Assembly (NCBI GenBank): GCA_007120815.1
Contig: SKMY01000082.1
Location: forward strand, 1 to 8,048
Source: Syntrophomonadaceae bacterium
Lineage (GTDB): Bacteria > Bacillota_D > Dethiobacteria > DTU022 > UBA8154
Length of the DNA stretch: 8,048 nt
Direction: 5' to 3'
Of the stretch, positions 1 to 5,337 are shown one piece after another. The position numbers and the translations under genes were made by a program. The notes below the pieces were generated by a model. That model had not been told where the DNA came from. It ran no database searches and was given only the letters and a program-made list of their open reading frames with translations. Numbering within the stretch: position 1 is the stretch's first letter; each line of letters begins with the position of its first letter.

Positions 1-386
1 AGGGATATCAACAATTGAGTTAAGCGCTCCAAAAATAAAACCAGGTCTTTTTGGATTTCTTCAATTCCCTCATCAATAGCTTGTCGTATTCCTTCAGGCA
101 GATCAAATCGCTTATAATCACTTTCCAGTTGTTCGAAGTAATTTAAAAAAATTTCTGTATAACCGGGCAGCGCTTTTATTAGTTCCTGCAGTTCGCGAAT
201 TAAGGTTGGAACCAGGTTGAAACAGAGGAGGATTAAGACCACAAAAAAAAATATGTACATAATGACAATGCTTAAGGTCTTAGACAACCCTTGTCTTTCC
301 AGGTAATTTATAATAGGGCTTAAGAGAAATGCAACCAGTACAGAAAAAATTAAAGGAGTTAAGATAACTCCCCAAAGTCCACCCAA
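1..386 (-). CDS. AI-2E family transporter, N-terminal part (runs off left edge)
   Basis: Only the first 128 codons are in the window. The translation begins with a hydrophobic helix (about residues 2-24), then an N-Y-L-E-R-Q-G-L-S-K-T stretch, a second strong membrane helix (about 38-62), and an amphipathic helix starting V-P-T-L-I-R-E-L-Q-E-L. This order is the recognisable N-terminus of the AI-2E/PerM family of multi-spanning membrane proteins, which export small molecules or ions; the substrate cannot be told from sequence. The proposed start is TTG at 384-386, directly after an in-frame TAA, with AAAGGGA (396-402) 9 bases upstream. Family members usually have another stretch of hydrophobic residues before this point, so the N-terminus may be slightly short. 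It follows the zinc-ribbon gene by 62 bases with no terminator, so it is probably co-transcribed with mnmA. Family call is fairly sure; the start is less so. Confidence 0.8.
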   Translation of the reverse strand, partial: MGGLWGVILTPLIFSVLVAFLLSPIINYLERQGLSKTLSIVIMYIFFFVVLILLCFNLVPTLIRELQELIKALPGYTEIFLNYFEQLESDYKRFDLPEGIRQAIDEGIEEIQKDLVLFLERLTQLLIS

Positions 387-448
387 TTAATTCAATCCCT
401 TTCAAATGAATATACCTGGAAAACGTTTACATTTAGACGGTTTCTCAA

Positions 449-718
449 CTAGTGTTCTTCCAGGGTTATTCTTTTCAAAATTGTGTTGATCTGATTATCA
501 TCGCCAGCGAAAGAGCCATCATGATTATTGTCAAAATAGCCTGCCAGCTTTAAAGCCGTTTCCTTGTCAGCAATAGCAACCGGATTGCCTTCTGGATCCA
601 TGTAAAACATTTGAGGGGTATCTTTTTGAACAGTAAACTCAAGCAAACAATTGGAACAAAAAAACAAGTCTGAACCTGTTTTTCCTGTATTATGACTGCT
701 ACAAACAGGGCAATACAT
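449..718 (-). CDS. Small zinc-ribbon protein of unknown function
   Basis: An 89-residue protein beginning M-Y-C-P-V-C. Two CxxC knuckles, C3/C6 and C22/C25, are spaced as in a zinc ribbon and followed by a short acidic region with no further cysteines. The C-terminal half (D-N-N-H-D-G-S-F-A-G-D-D-N-Q-I) is polar and resembles no catalytic domain I know, although its Asp/Asn-rich turn could bind a metal. I chose the ATG at 716-718 because AAAGGAG (730-736) lies 11 bases upstream. A longer in-frame ATG at 763 would add 15 residues but has no good ribosome binding site. It sits between mnmA and an AI-2E transporter gene, with 86 bases to mnmA and no terminator, so it is likely in the mnmA operon. 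A role in tRNA thiolation or metal handling would be guesswork. Confidence 0.75.
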   Translation of the reverse strand: MYCPVCSSHNTGKTGSDLFFCSNCLLEFTVQKDTPQMFYMDPEGNPVAIADKETALKLAGYFDNNHDGSFAGDDNQINTILKRITLEEH

Positions 719-804
719 TATGAGAAGTTCTCCTTTACATAAGTCTGGGGCCTGATAGGCCATGACATTTATTGTACCCTCAAATGTAAAAATTTATGCT
801 AATG

Positions 805-1941
805 TTAATCCTCTTCATATATGGCGCTGGAGATAACTCCACCACCCATCACTTCATCCCCTTTGTAAAACACAGCTGATTGTCCCGGCGCCACTGCTTT
901 TTGCCTGGTGGAAAATAACACTTTCGCTGTATCATTATCCGGTGGATAGAGTGTTGCATTAACAAGAGGAGATCGATAACGAATTTTTGTTTCAATATCC
1001 TCAACCTTCTGAGGAGCAACCCCTGAAATAAAGTTCAAGTCTTCGGCCCAAAGCCCCCGACTGTAAATCTTTTCTTCAGTTCCTACGATTATTGTGTTGT
1101 TTTCACTATTCACTTCAACAACATAAAGAGGCTTGGAAGCGGATATGCCTAATCCTCTTCTTTGTCCGATGGTATAAAAAGCAACGCCGTGATGTCGACC
1201 CAATTTTTCCCCTTGAGTTGACAGAATATCTCCACTTATAATGCCCTCCGGTTTTTCTCTTTCAAGAAAGCCGCGATAATCATTGTCTGGAAGAAAGCAA
1301 ATCTCCTGACTTTCACTTTTTTCCGCCACTTTTAAACCTTTCTTCAGCGCAATATCCCTAATAATATCTTTTGTTAGGTCTCCTAACGGGAAGACTGCGC
1401 GTTTAAGCTGTTCTTGATTTAAGACGTACAAGGCATAGCTCTGGTCCTTCTGGGTGTCAATACCACGCATTAACCTGTACCGATTTTCAGTTTTATGGAA
1501 AAGAACCCGGGCATAATGGCCTGTAGCGATATAATCAATACCCAGCGCCTGTGCCTTAGTAAGCATATAATTAAATTTAATATACCTGTTACAGGCAACG
1601 CACGGATTGGGGGTGCGCCCATTTAAATATTCCCCAACAAAATAACTAACGACTTTTTCAAAAAAAACGTTTTTCATATCTAATACATAGTGGGGAATTC
1701 CGATATCCTGGGCCACTGCCCTTGCATCATTAACTGCTTCCAGTGCACAACACCCCTGAATATCCTTATCAGACATCTTTTCAGAGCAAGGATCAACCCA
1801 GTAGCGCATGGTCACACCGACCGGCTTATATCCATTTTCCTTCAAAAGTAAAGCTGCCACAGAGCTGTCAACACCACCGCTCATGGCAACGAGAACGCTG
1901 GAACCAGGTAAAACATGTGAAAATAAGGACGGTACCTTCAT
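805..1941 (-). CDS. mnmA: tRNA-specific 2-thiouridylase MnmA (C-x-x-C type)
   Basis: A 378-residue cytoplasmic enzyme that activates U34 of Glu, Gln and Lys tRNAs with ATP and replaces the 2-oxygen with sulfur. The N-terminal PP-loop is S-G-G-V-D-S-S (21-27). The central part holds T-P-N-P-C-V-A-C-N-R (C114, C117) and A-T-G-H-Y-A-R (139-145), and the second catalytic cysteine is C215 in S-Q-E-I-C-F. Length and motif order match full MnmA, including the C-terminal beta-barrel region. Position 114 is Cys where E. coli-type enzymes have Asp, giving CxxC plus C215, a set associated with [4Fe-4S]-binding forms of the enzyme. The ATG at 1939-1941 has GGAGG (1954-1958) upstream; a GTG at 1968 in the same frame lies inside a repeat and has no ribosome binding site. 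No cysteine desulfurase gene, a common mnmA neighbour, is visible. Confidence 0.96.
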   Translation of the reverse strand: MKVPSLFSHVLPGSSVLVAMSGGVDSSVAALLLKENGYKPVGVTMRYWVDPCSEKMSDKDIQGCCALEAVNDARAVAQDIGIPHYVLDMKNVFFEKVVSYFVGEYLNGRTPNPCVACNRYIKFNYMLTKAQALGIDYIATGHYARVLFHKTENRYRLMRGIDTQKDQSYALYVLNQEQLKRAVFPLGDLTKDIIRDIALKKGLKVAEKSESQEICFLPDNDYRGFLEREKPEGIISGDILSTQGEKLGRHHGVAFYTIGQRRGLGISASKPLYVVEVNSENNTIIVGTEEKIYSRGLWAEDLNFISGVAPQKVEDIETKIRYRSPLVNATLYPPDNDTAKVLFSTRQKAVAPGQSAVFYKGDEVMGGGVISSAIYEED

Positions 1942-1951
1942 ATGATTAAAG

Positions 1952-1960
1952 TTCCTCCAG
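1952..1960 (-). promoter_or_regulatory. mnmA ribosome binding site
   Basis: Read on the minus strand this is CTGGAGGAA, 11 bases before the ATG at 1941. It is the only good Shine-Dalgarno sequence near the candidate starts and fixes the mnmA start at 1941 rather than the in-frame GTG at 1968. It directly abuts the inverted-repeat element at 1962-2044, so folding of that element in the leader could affect ribosome access; that effect is inferred. Confidence 0.7.
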
Positions 1961-1961
1961 A

Positions 1962-2044
1962 GAAGCACGAGAAAATTGCAGGGACGAGAAGTACGGAGAA
2001 GTACGGGGACGGTTCCGGAAGTACGGGGACGGTTCTCGTGCTTC
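1962..2044. repeat. REP-like palindromic element with internal direct repeats
   Basis: Perfect 12-bp inverted repeats, GAAGCACGAGAA at 1962-1973 and its complement at 2033-2044, enclose 59 bases. Inside, the 18-mer GAAGTACGGGGACGGTTC occurs twice exactly (1998-2015 and 2018-2035, a 20-base period), and its first nine bases occur a third time at 1988-1996. The second copy runs into the right arm. From memory, ACGGGGACGGTTCTCGTGC-like sequences recur in several Clostridia genomes, often near IS200-like (RAYT) transposases; I cannot verify that here. No transposase gene is present, so this would be a non-autonomous copy. It occupies the mnmA leader, just upstream of the ribosome binding site, and would fold into a long stem in the transcript. 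It carries no U-run, so it is not a simple terminator. Confidence 0.75.
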
Positions 2045-2129
2045 CTTTTTATTCTTTCCAGGTTTATTCTTTTTTAAGATCGATGACTAACGTCCACCCG
2101 ACCCGATACCGGGAAACGGAAACGCCATT
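2045..2129. other. Remainder of the yigZ-mnmA intergenic region
   Basis: This 85-base stretch lies between the repeat element and the yigZ stop codon. Read on the minus strand, CCGATA at the yigZ stop pairs with TATCGG about 24 bases on, and CCCG-GTAT-CGGG forms a short hairpin, but neither is followed by a U-run. An A-rich stretch follows. I see no convincing -35/-10 pair for mnmA (the best candidates match only 4 of 6 bases in each box), so whether mnmA has its own promoter here is open. Confidence 0.4.
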
Positions 2130-2735
2130 TTATATCGGCTCTAACTTTACATGTCCTTTTGTTGTTGAAGTGACCTTATTCATCAGGTTATGTTTTTCTT
2201 TCATTGGATACCGGATTTCCAGGGCAACGTACTGGCCGTACTCAAAACGGGCCACTTCGCCTTTGACAGCCTCCACTTCCCGGAGGACGGCTCCCATGTA
2301 ATCATAAGGTATAACAAGCCTGGCCTCCTCACTGATCTCCCGGGAGTAGATTGAAGCCCCTTCAACACCGGCTTCAGCACAAGCCCGGTATGCACGAACC
2401 AGTCCGCCAATACCCAACTTAACCCCACCAAAGTACCGGGTGCCCACAAGCATGATATCGGTTAACTCATGTTTTTCCAATACCCCCAGCATCGGAGGCC
2501 CTGCTGTTCCGGCGGGTTCACCGGCGTCGTCACTTCGGGCCAATATCTTGTCCCCCGCTCCGATGCGCAGGGCAAAAACGTAATGGGTGGCCCCAGGCAG
2601 TGCTTCTTTTACCTGCTCCAGGAACAGTCGGGCTTTTTTTTCTGAGTCACACGGTGATAGACAAGCATAAAAACGACAGGCCCCAACAGCGATCTTCACT
2701 CTTACTTGTTCTTTTATCGTTTTATAAGAATGCAC
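2130..2735 (-). CDS. yigZ: YigZ / IMPACT family protein
   Basis: A 201-residue soluble protein with the two-domain layout of bacterial YigZ. The N-terminal IMPACT/UPF0029 domain carries the signature S-D-D-A-G-E-P-A-G-T-A-G-P-P-M-L (68-83) and T-R-Y-F-G-G-V-K-L-G-I-G-G-L-V-R (99-114). It is followed by a small ferredoxin-like C-terminal domain of the DUF1949 type (about 135-201). Length is normal for the family (about 200-210). Eukaryotic IMPACT regulates GCN2; the bacterial function is poorly defined, with ribosome or translation links proposed. The start is GTG at 2733-2735 with AGAGGG about 9 bases upstream. It lies 121 bases after the maturase stop with no clear terminator or promoter between, so readthrough from the SCIFF locus is possible, though a shared role is not implied. 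Confidence 0.93.
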   Translation of the reverse strand: MHSYKTIKEQVRVKIAVGACRFYACLSPCDSEKKARLFLEQVKEALPGATHYVFALRIGAGDKILARSDDAGEPAGTAGPPMLGVLEKHELTDIMLVGTRYFGGVKLGIGGLVRAYRACAEAGVEGASIYSREISEEARLVIPYDYMGAVLREVEAVKGEVARFEYGQYVALEIRYPMKEKHNLMNKVTSTTKGHVKLEPI

Positions 2736-2856
2736 CTTACTTATCCCTCTTATTCTTGATGTCTCTCCGGTTTTCCCAACTAAAAGTCAGAAGATCCAGT
2801 TGATCCTGCATAGGAATGACATTTCCTTTCCCGGTATCGGCTCCGGTTGCTCCTCA

Positions 2857-4203
2857 TCACTGGACAGCTTGAAGGAACAGGGCCTTTTCCAACCTCATCT
2901 TTTGCAATGCACAGCTTAACGTATGATTGGTATCCAGGTTCCCAGCCTGGGTGAGTGTGGCCGCTGCACACCCGTAACCGCAAAGAAAACGGGCCCAACA
3001 CAAGGCGCATTCCTTGTGTATTCTGGGTGAATCATAAAGTGTCGTCACAAGCGGGTTGGTTTGTGTCAGAGGGTCTTGCATGATGCTTCCCATGTAGTAC
3101 GCCTGGTTGCCGGCAAACTGGTGGCAGGGGTAAAGGCTGCCGTCAGCAGCGACTGCTATGTATTCTGTTCCGGCACCGCACCCTGTTATTCGCTTATAGA
3201 GGCAGGGCCCTTGTTCCAGGTCAACAAGAAAATGATAGAAAGAAAACGGGCTCCCCATTTTCTTTTTACTGATAAACAAATCCACAATCCGGTCATATTC
3301 CCTTTCGATGTTTAGAAGGTCTTCTTCATCCAGGGCTAAATGATCCCCCGGAGATGCGATAACGGGTTCCAGGGATATAGAATTAAAGCCCAGACCAACC
3401 AAGTGTTCTATATCATGACTAAAGTCCAGGTTGTTTTTCGTATAGGTTCCGCGGATATAGTAGTTGGAATAATTTCTTCCTTCCAGGAGTTTTATTATGT
3501 TTTTAAGCACCTGGTCGTACGAACCGGCCCCACTGGGGTTTTTTCGCATCATATCGTGTACTTCAGGCCTTCCATCCAGGCTTAACACAACACTCATTCC
3601 ATGATTATTTAAAAACTCAATGTTTTCATCTGTCAGTAAAGTGGCATTCGTCGTCAAGGTAAAGGTCAATTGAACCCCTTTAGCAAGAGCCCTTTGGTGT
3701 CCGTACTGGATGATTTTGCGAAGCACCGGAAGGTTTAAAAGGGGCTCCCCGCCAAAAAAGTCAATCTCGCGAAAGGAGCCTTTTCCATGTTCTAAAAGAA
3801 AATCAACGGCACAGAAACCAACTTCAGCGGTCATTTTCCGCAAAGCCGGGATGTGCCCCCCCCGGGCAAAGCAGTATCGGCAGGACAAATTACAGTCCTG
3901 GGAAACAAGCAGGCAGAGGGCTTTTACCGGGTAGGAACGGGAATAAACGCCTTTCCCGGCTACTGGAGGCGAAAACAGCAGGTTATCCTTTATCAGGGCA
4001 TCAATTTCCTCGAAAACTCTACGGATGGTTTGGATAGAAAAGCGGTCTTTCAAACATAGTACTATGGCTTCCCGGGAGTGCCCATCCAGAAGCATTCGAA
4101 TGATTTTTCCGGCCAGTTCATCAACTTGATGTAAAGAACCGCTATTTACATCATAAACAAGTTCCAAATCCCGGCAGGAAAACACATGCACATCTCGTTC
4201 CAC
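2857..4203 (-). CDS. scfB: SCIFF peptide maturase, radical SAM/SPASM thioether-forming enzyme
   Basis: A 448-residue enzyme expected to install thioether bonds between cysteine sulfurs and threonine carbons of the SCIFF precursor encoded just upstream. Residues 1-75 resemble the RiPP recognition element (D-V-N-S-G-S-L-H-Q-V-D near the start) that binds the leader. The radical SAM cluster is C104, C108, C111 (CxxxCxxC), with G-G-E-P at 151-154. The SPASM region carries C334, C342, C360, C399, C402, C408, C412 and C431, enough for two auxiliary [4Fe-4S] clusters, with the expected C-x2-C-x5-C-x3-C core. Length matches the CteB/ScfB family. The start is GTG at 4201-4203 with AAGGA 11 bases away and GGTGAT closer in, weaker than the precursor's site. 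The gene ends in tandem TGA codons. All key cysteines are present, so it should be active. Confidence 0.95.
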   Translation of the reverse strand: MERDVHVFSCRDLELVYDVNSGSLHQVDELAGKIIRMLLDGHSREAIVLCLKDRFSIQTIRRVFEEIDALIKDNLLFSPPVAGKGVYSRSYPVKALCLLVSQDCNLSCRYCFARGGHIPALRKMTAEVGFCAVDFLLEHGKGSFREIDFFGGEPLLNLPVLRKIIQYGHQRALAKGVQLTFTLTTNATLLTDENIEFLNNHGMSVVLSLDGRPEVHDMMRKNPSGAGSYDQVLKNIIKLLEGRNYSNYYIRGTYTKNNLDFSHDIEHLVGLGFNSISLEPVIASPGDHLALDEEDLLNIEREYDRIVDLFISKKKMGSPFSFYHFLVDLEQGPCLYKRITGCGAGTEYIAVAADGSLYPCHQFAGNQAYYMGSIMQDPLTQTNPLVTTLYDSPRIHKECALCWARFLCGYGCAAATLTQAGNLDTNHTLSCALQKMRLEKALFLQAVQ

Positions 4204-4227
4204 GACATCACCAATCCTTCACGTTGT

Positions 4228-4254
4228 AAAAAAAAGTAGCCCATTAAGGACTAC
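4228..4254 (-). terminator. Intrinsic terminator / attenuator between scfA and scfB
   Basis: On the minus strand GTAGTCC (4248-4254) pairs with GGGCTAC (4236-4242) as a 7-bp stem with one G-U pair and a five-base loop, followed immediately by eight U (4228-4235). It starts one base after the scfA stop codon and ends 24 bases before the scfB start. The geometry is that of a Rho-independent terminator of moderate strength. Partial readthrough would give far more precursor than maturase mRNA, as commonly seen in RiPP loci. The structure is seen in sequence; the efficiency is inferred. Confidence 0.75.
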
Positions 4255-4255
4255 C

Positions 4256-4402
4256 CTATTTATTTTCCTCCTGTCGACAAACCTGGTTGCCAACTGTGCA
4301 AGATGTCTTACACGCCGACTGGCAAGAGGTTTGACATTCTCGGCAGTTACGGTCTTCGGTTTTGTGCAGGTTTCCTTTTTTTATTGTTTTTATATGTTCC
4401 AT
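4256..4402 (-). CDS. scfA: SCIFF (six cysteines in forty-five) ranthipeptide precursor
   Basis: A 48-residue peptide starting M-E-H-I-K-T-I and containing exactly six cysteines: C20, C23, C27, C31, C35 and C42. The core C-Q-T-S-C-Q-S-A-C-K-T-S-C-T-V-G-N-Q is the near-invariant SCIFF signature found across Clostridia. The product is a thioether-bridged ribosomal peptide (ranthipeptide). By analogy with the characterised C. thermocellum peptide, the link should join C31 to T36. AGGAGG (4411-4416) lies 8 bases before the ATG, an ideal site. Its own promoter lies upstream and a terminator hairpin follows directly; the maturase starts 52 bases later. The leader is unusual: the Gly-Gly I expect before the first cysteine is Arg-Asn, C-G-E-C is C-R-E-C, and a charged tail R-Q-E-E-N-K follows C42. 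Identification is very secure from the cysteine pattern plus the neighbouring maturase. The biological role of SCIFF is unsettled; signalling has been suggested. Confidence 0.95.
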   Translation of the reverse strand: MEHIKTIKKGNLHKTEDRNCRECQTSCQSACKTSCTVGNQVCRQEENK

Positions 4403-4467
4403 GGATGAAACCTCCTGTGATGGGTTTTGCCCGCATATTTTTCATTGAGCCGGCTGGATACGATTTC

Positions 4468-4496
4468 ATTCTATACTTAACCCTGAACCCCGTCAA
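4468..4496 (-). promoter_or_regulatory. Predicted sigma-A promoter for scfA, inside the end of trpA
   Basis: On the minus strand the -35 box TTGACG (4491-4496) and the -10 box TAGAAT (4468-4473) each match consensus at 5 of 6 positions and are separated by exactly 17 bases. The trpA stop codon (4477-4479) lies in the spacer. Transcription would start near 4461, giving a leader of about 60 bases before the scfA ATG. An 8-bp palindrome, AGCCGGCT (4448-4455), falls near the start of that leader and could be an operator, though such a short palindrome may be chance. Confidence 0.65.
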
Positions 4497-5337
4497 GGGG
4501 GAAAGCATCATCCAGTGCTTTTCGGAACGCATAGACCTTTTCCTGGATAATCTTCGGCAAAATACCTGTAATATCCTTGTAGTGGTCAACTTCCTGAACC
4601 AATGCACTGCCAACGATAACACCGTCTACCCAACGGGAGGCTTCACATGCCTGGGCCGGTGAAGAAATCCCAAAGCCGGCCAATAAAGGTATGCGCGTAT
4701 GCCGCCGGGCTATTTCGGTTGTTTTGGAAAGAGTATCAGAAAGCGTATCCCTGATTCCGGTAATCCCGCTTACTGTGACACAATATATAAAGCCCCTGGA
4801 ATTTTTTAATAGACTGCCGGCCCGTTCTTTCCGGGTAGCCGGTGTTAAAAAATCGATCAGTACCAGTCCGTGTTTCTTTGCATCCTGGTAAAAGGGTCTT
4901 TTTTCTTCAAAAGGCAGGTCAGGGATAATAATTCCATCTACCCCGGCTTTCTTGGCTTGCTTGAAAAAAGATAGCGGATCGTACTGATAGATAGGATTCC
5001 AGTAAGACAGCAGCACGATAGGCGTATCAATATCCAGGCGCAGTTGGTAAGCCAAAGATAAAATGTCATCTAACCGCGTATTATTTTTCAAGGCTCGTGT
5101 GGCTGATTTCTGGATAACCGGGCCGTCCGCCAGGGGGTCGCTGAAAGGAACGCCGATTTCCAAAATATCTGCACCTCCATGTACAGCTGCCTTAAGCATT
5201 TCCAGGGAGGCAGCTAAGCTGGGATCTCCGCCCATTAGAAACACCGCCAGCGCCTTTTTTCCTTTTTTACGCAGCAAGGGGAAAAGGGTCTCCAGCCGGT
5301 TGGCTTGTTGTTTTCGTTCAGTTTTTGTATTTCGCAT
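4477..5337 (-). CDS. trpA: Tryptophan synthase alpha chain
   Basis: A 286-residue TIM-barrel subunit that cleaves indole-3-glycerol phosphate to indole and glyceraldehyde-3-phosphate and channels indole to TrpB. The catalytic pair is present: E60 in [10 protein letters not shown] and D71 in L-A-D-G-P-V-I-Q, with the same 11-residue spacing as Glu49/Asp60 of the Salmonella enzyme. Also visible are [27 protein letters not shown] and the phosphate-binding G-F-G-I-S. Length is slightly above the usual 260-270 because of a basic N-terminal stretch of about 10 residues. GGGAGGT precedes the ATG by 7 bases, and the gene overlaps the end of trpB by 20 bases. There is no terminator at its end; instead a promoter for scfA lies over its stop codon. 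Confidence 0.97.
   Translation of the reverse strand: MRNTKTERKQQANRLETLFPLLRKKGKKALAVFLMGGDPSLAASLEMLKAAVHGGADILEIGVPFSDPLADGPVIQKSATRALKNNTRLDDILSLAYQLRLDIDTPIVLLSYWNPIYQYDPLSFFKQAKKAGVDGIIIPDLPFEEKRPFYQDAKKHGLVLIDFLTPATRKERAGSLLKNSRGFIYCVTVSGITGIRDTLSDTLSKTTEIARRHTRIPLLAGFGISSPAQACEASRWVDGVIVGSALVQEVDHYKDITGILPKIIQEKVYAFRKALDDAFPLDGVQG

Noticed and set aside
413..468. Inverted repeat CCTGGAA / TTCCAGG around the zinc-ribbon stop codon
   Set aside because: Seven-base arms about 40 bases apart are expected by chance, and no U-run follows.
749..761. Small hairpin GGCCT-GAT-AGGCC upstream of the zinc-ribbon gene
   Set aside because: Only 5 bp with a three-base loop and no U-run; not supported as a terminator or riboswitch.
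719..763. Longer start for the zinc-ribbon protein (ATG at 763)
   Set aside because: It has no good Shine-Dalgarno, while the ATG at 718 has AAAGGAG at a usable distance and starts right at the CxxC domain.
2045..2129. Promoter for mnmA in the A-rich stretch after yigZ
   Set aside because: The best box pairs match only about 4 of 6 bases with poor spacing; not called.
1942..2301. Plus-strand open frame of 119 codons across the yigZ-mnmA gap
   Set aside because: It runs through the repeat element and antisense to yigZ, has no recognisable protein features, and the minus-strand gene is certain.
4347..4622. Minus-strand 91-codon frame overlapping trpA and scfA
   Set aside because: It is out of frame with both secure genes, has no ribosome binding site at any of its starts, and reads as Arg/Lys-rich noise.
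4303..4662. Plus-strand open frame of 119 codons opposite scfA and the end of trpA
   Set aside because: It is antisense to two secure genes; its hydrophobic look comes from the complement of Lys-rich scfA codons.
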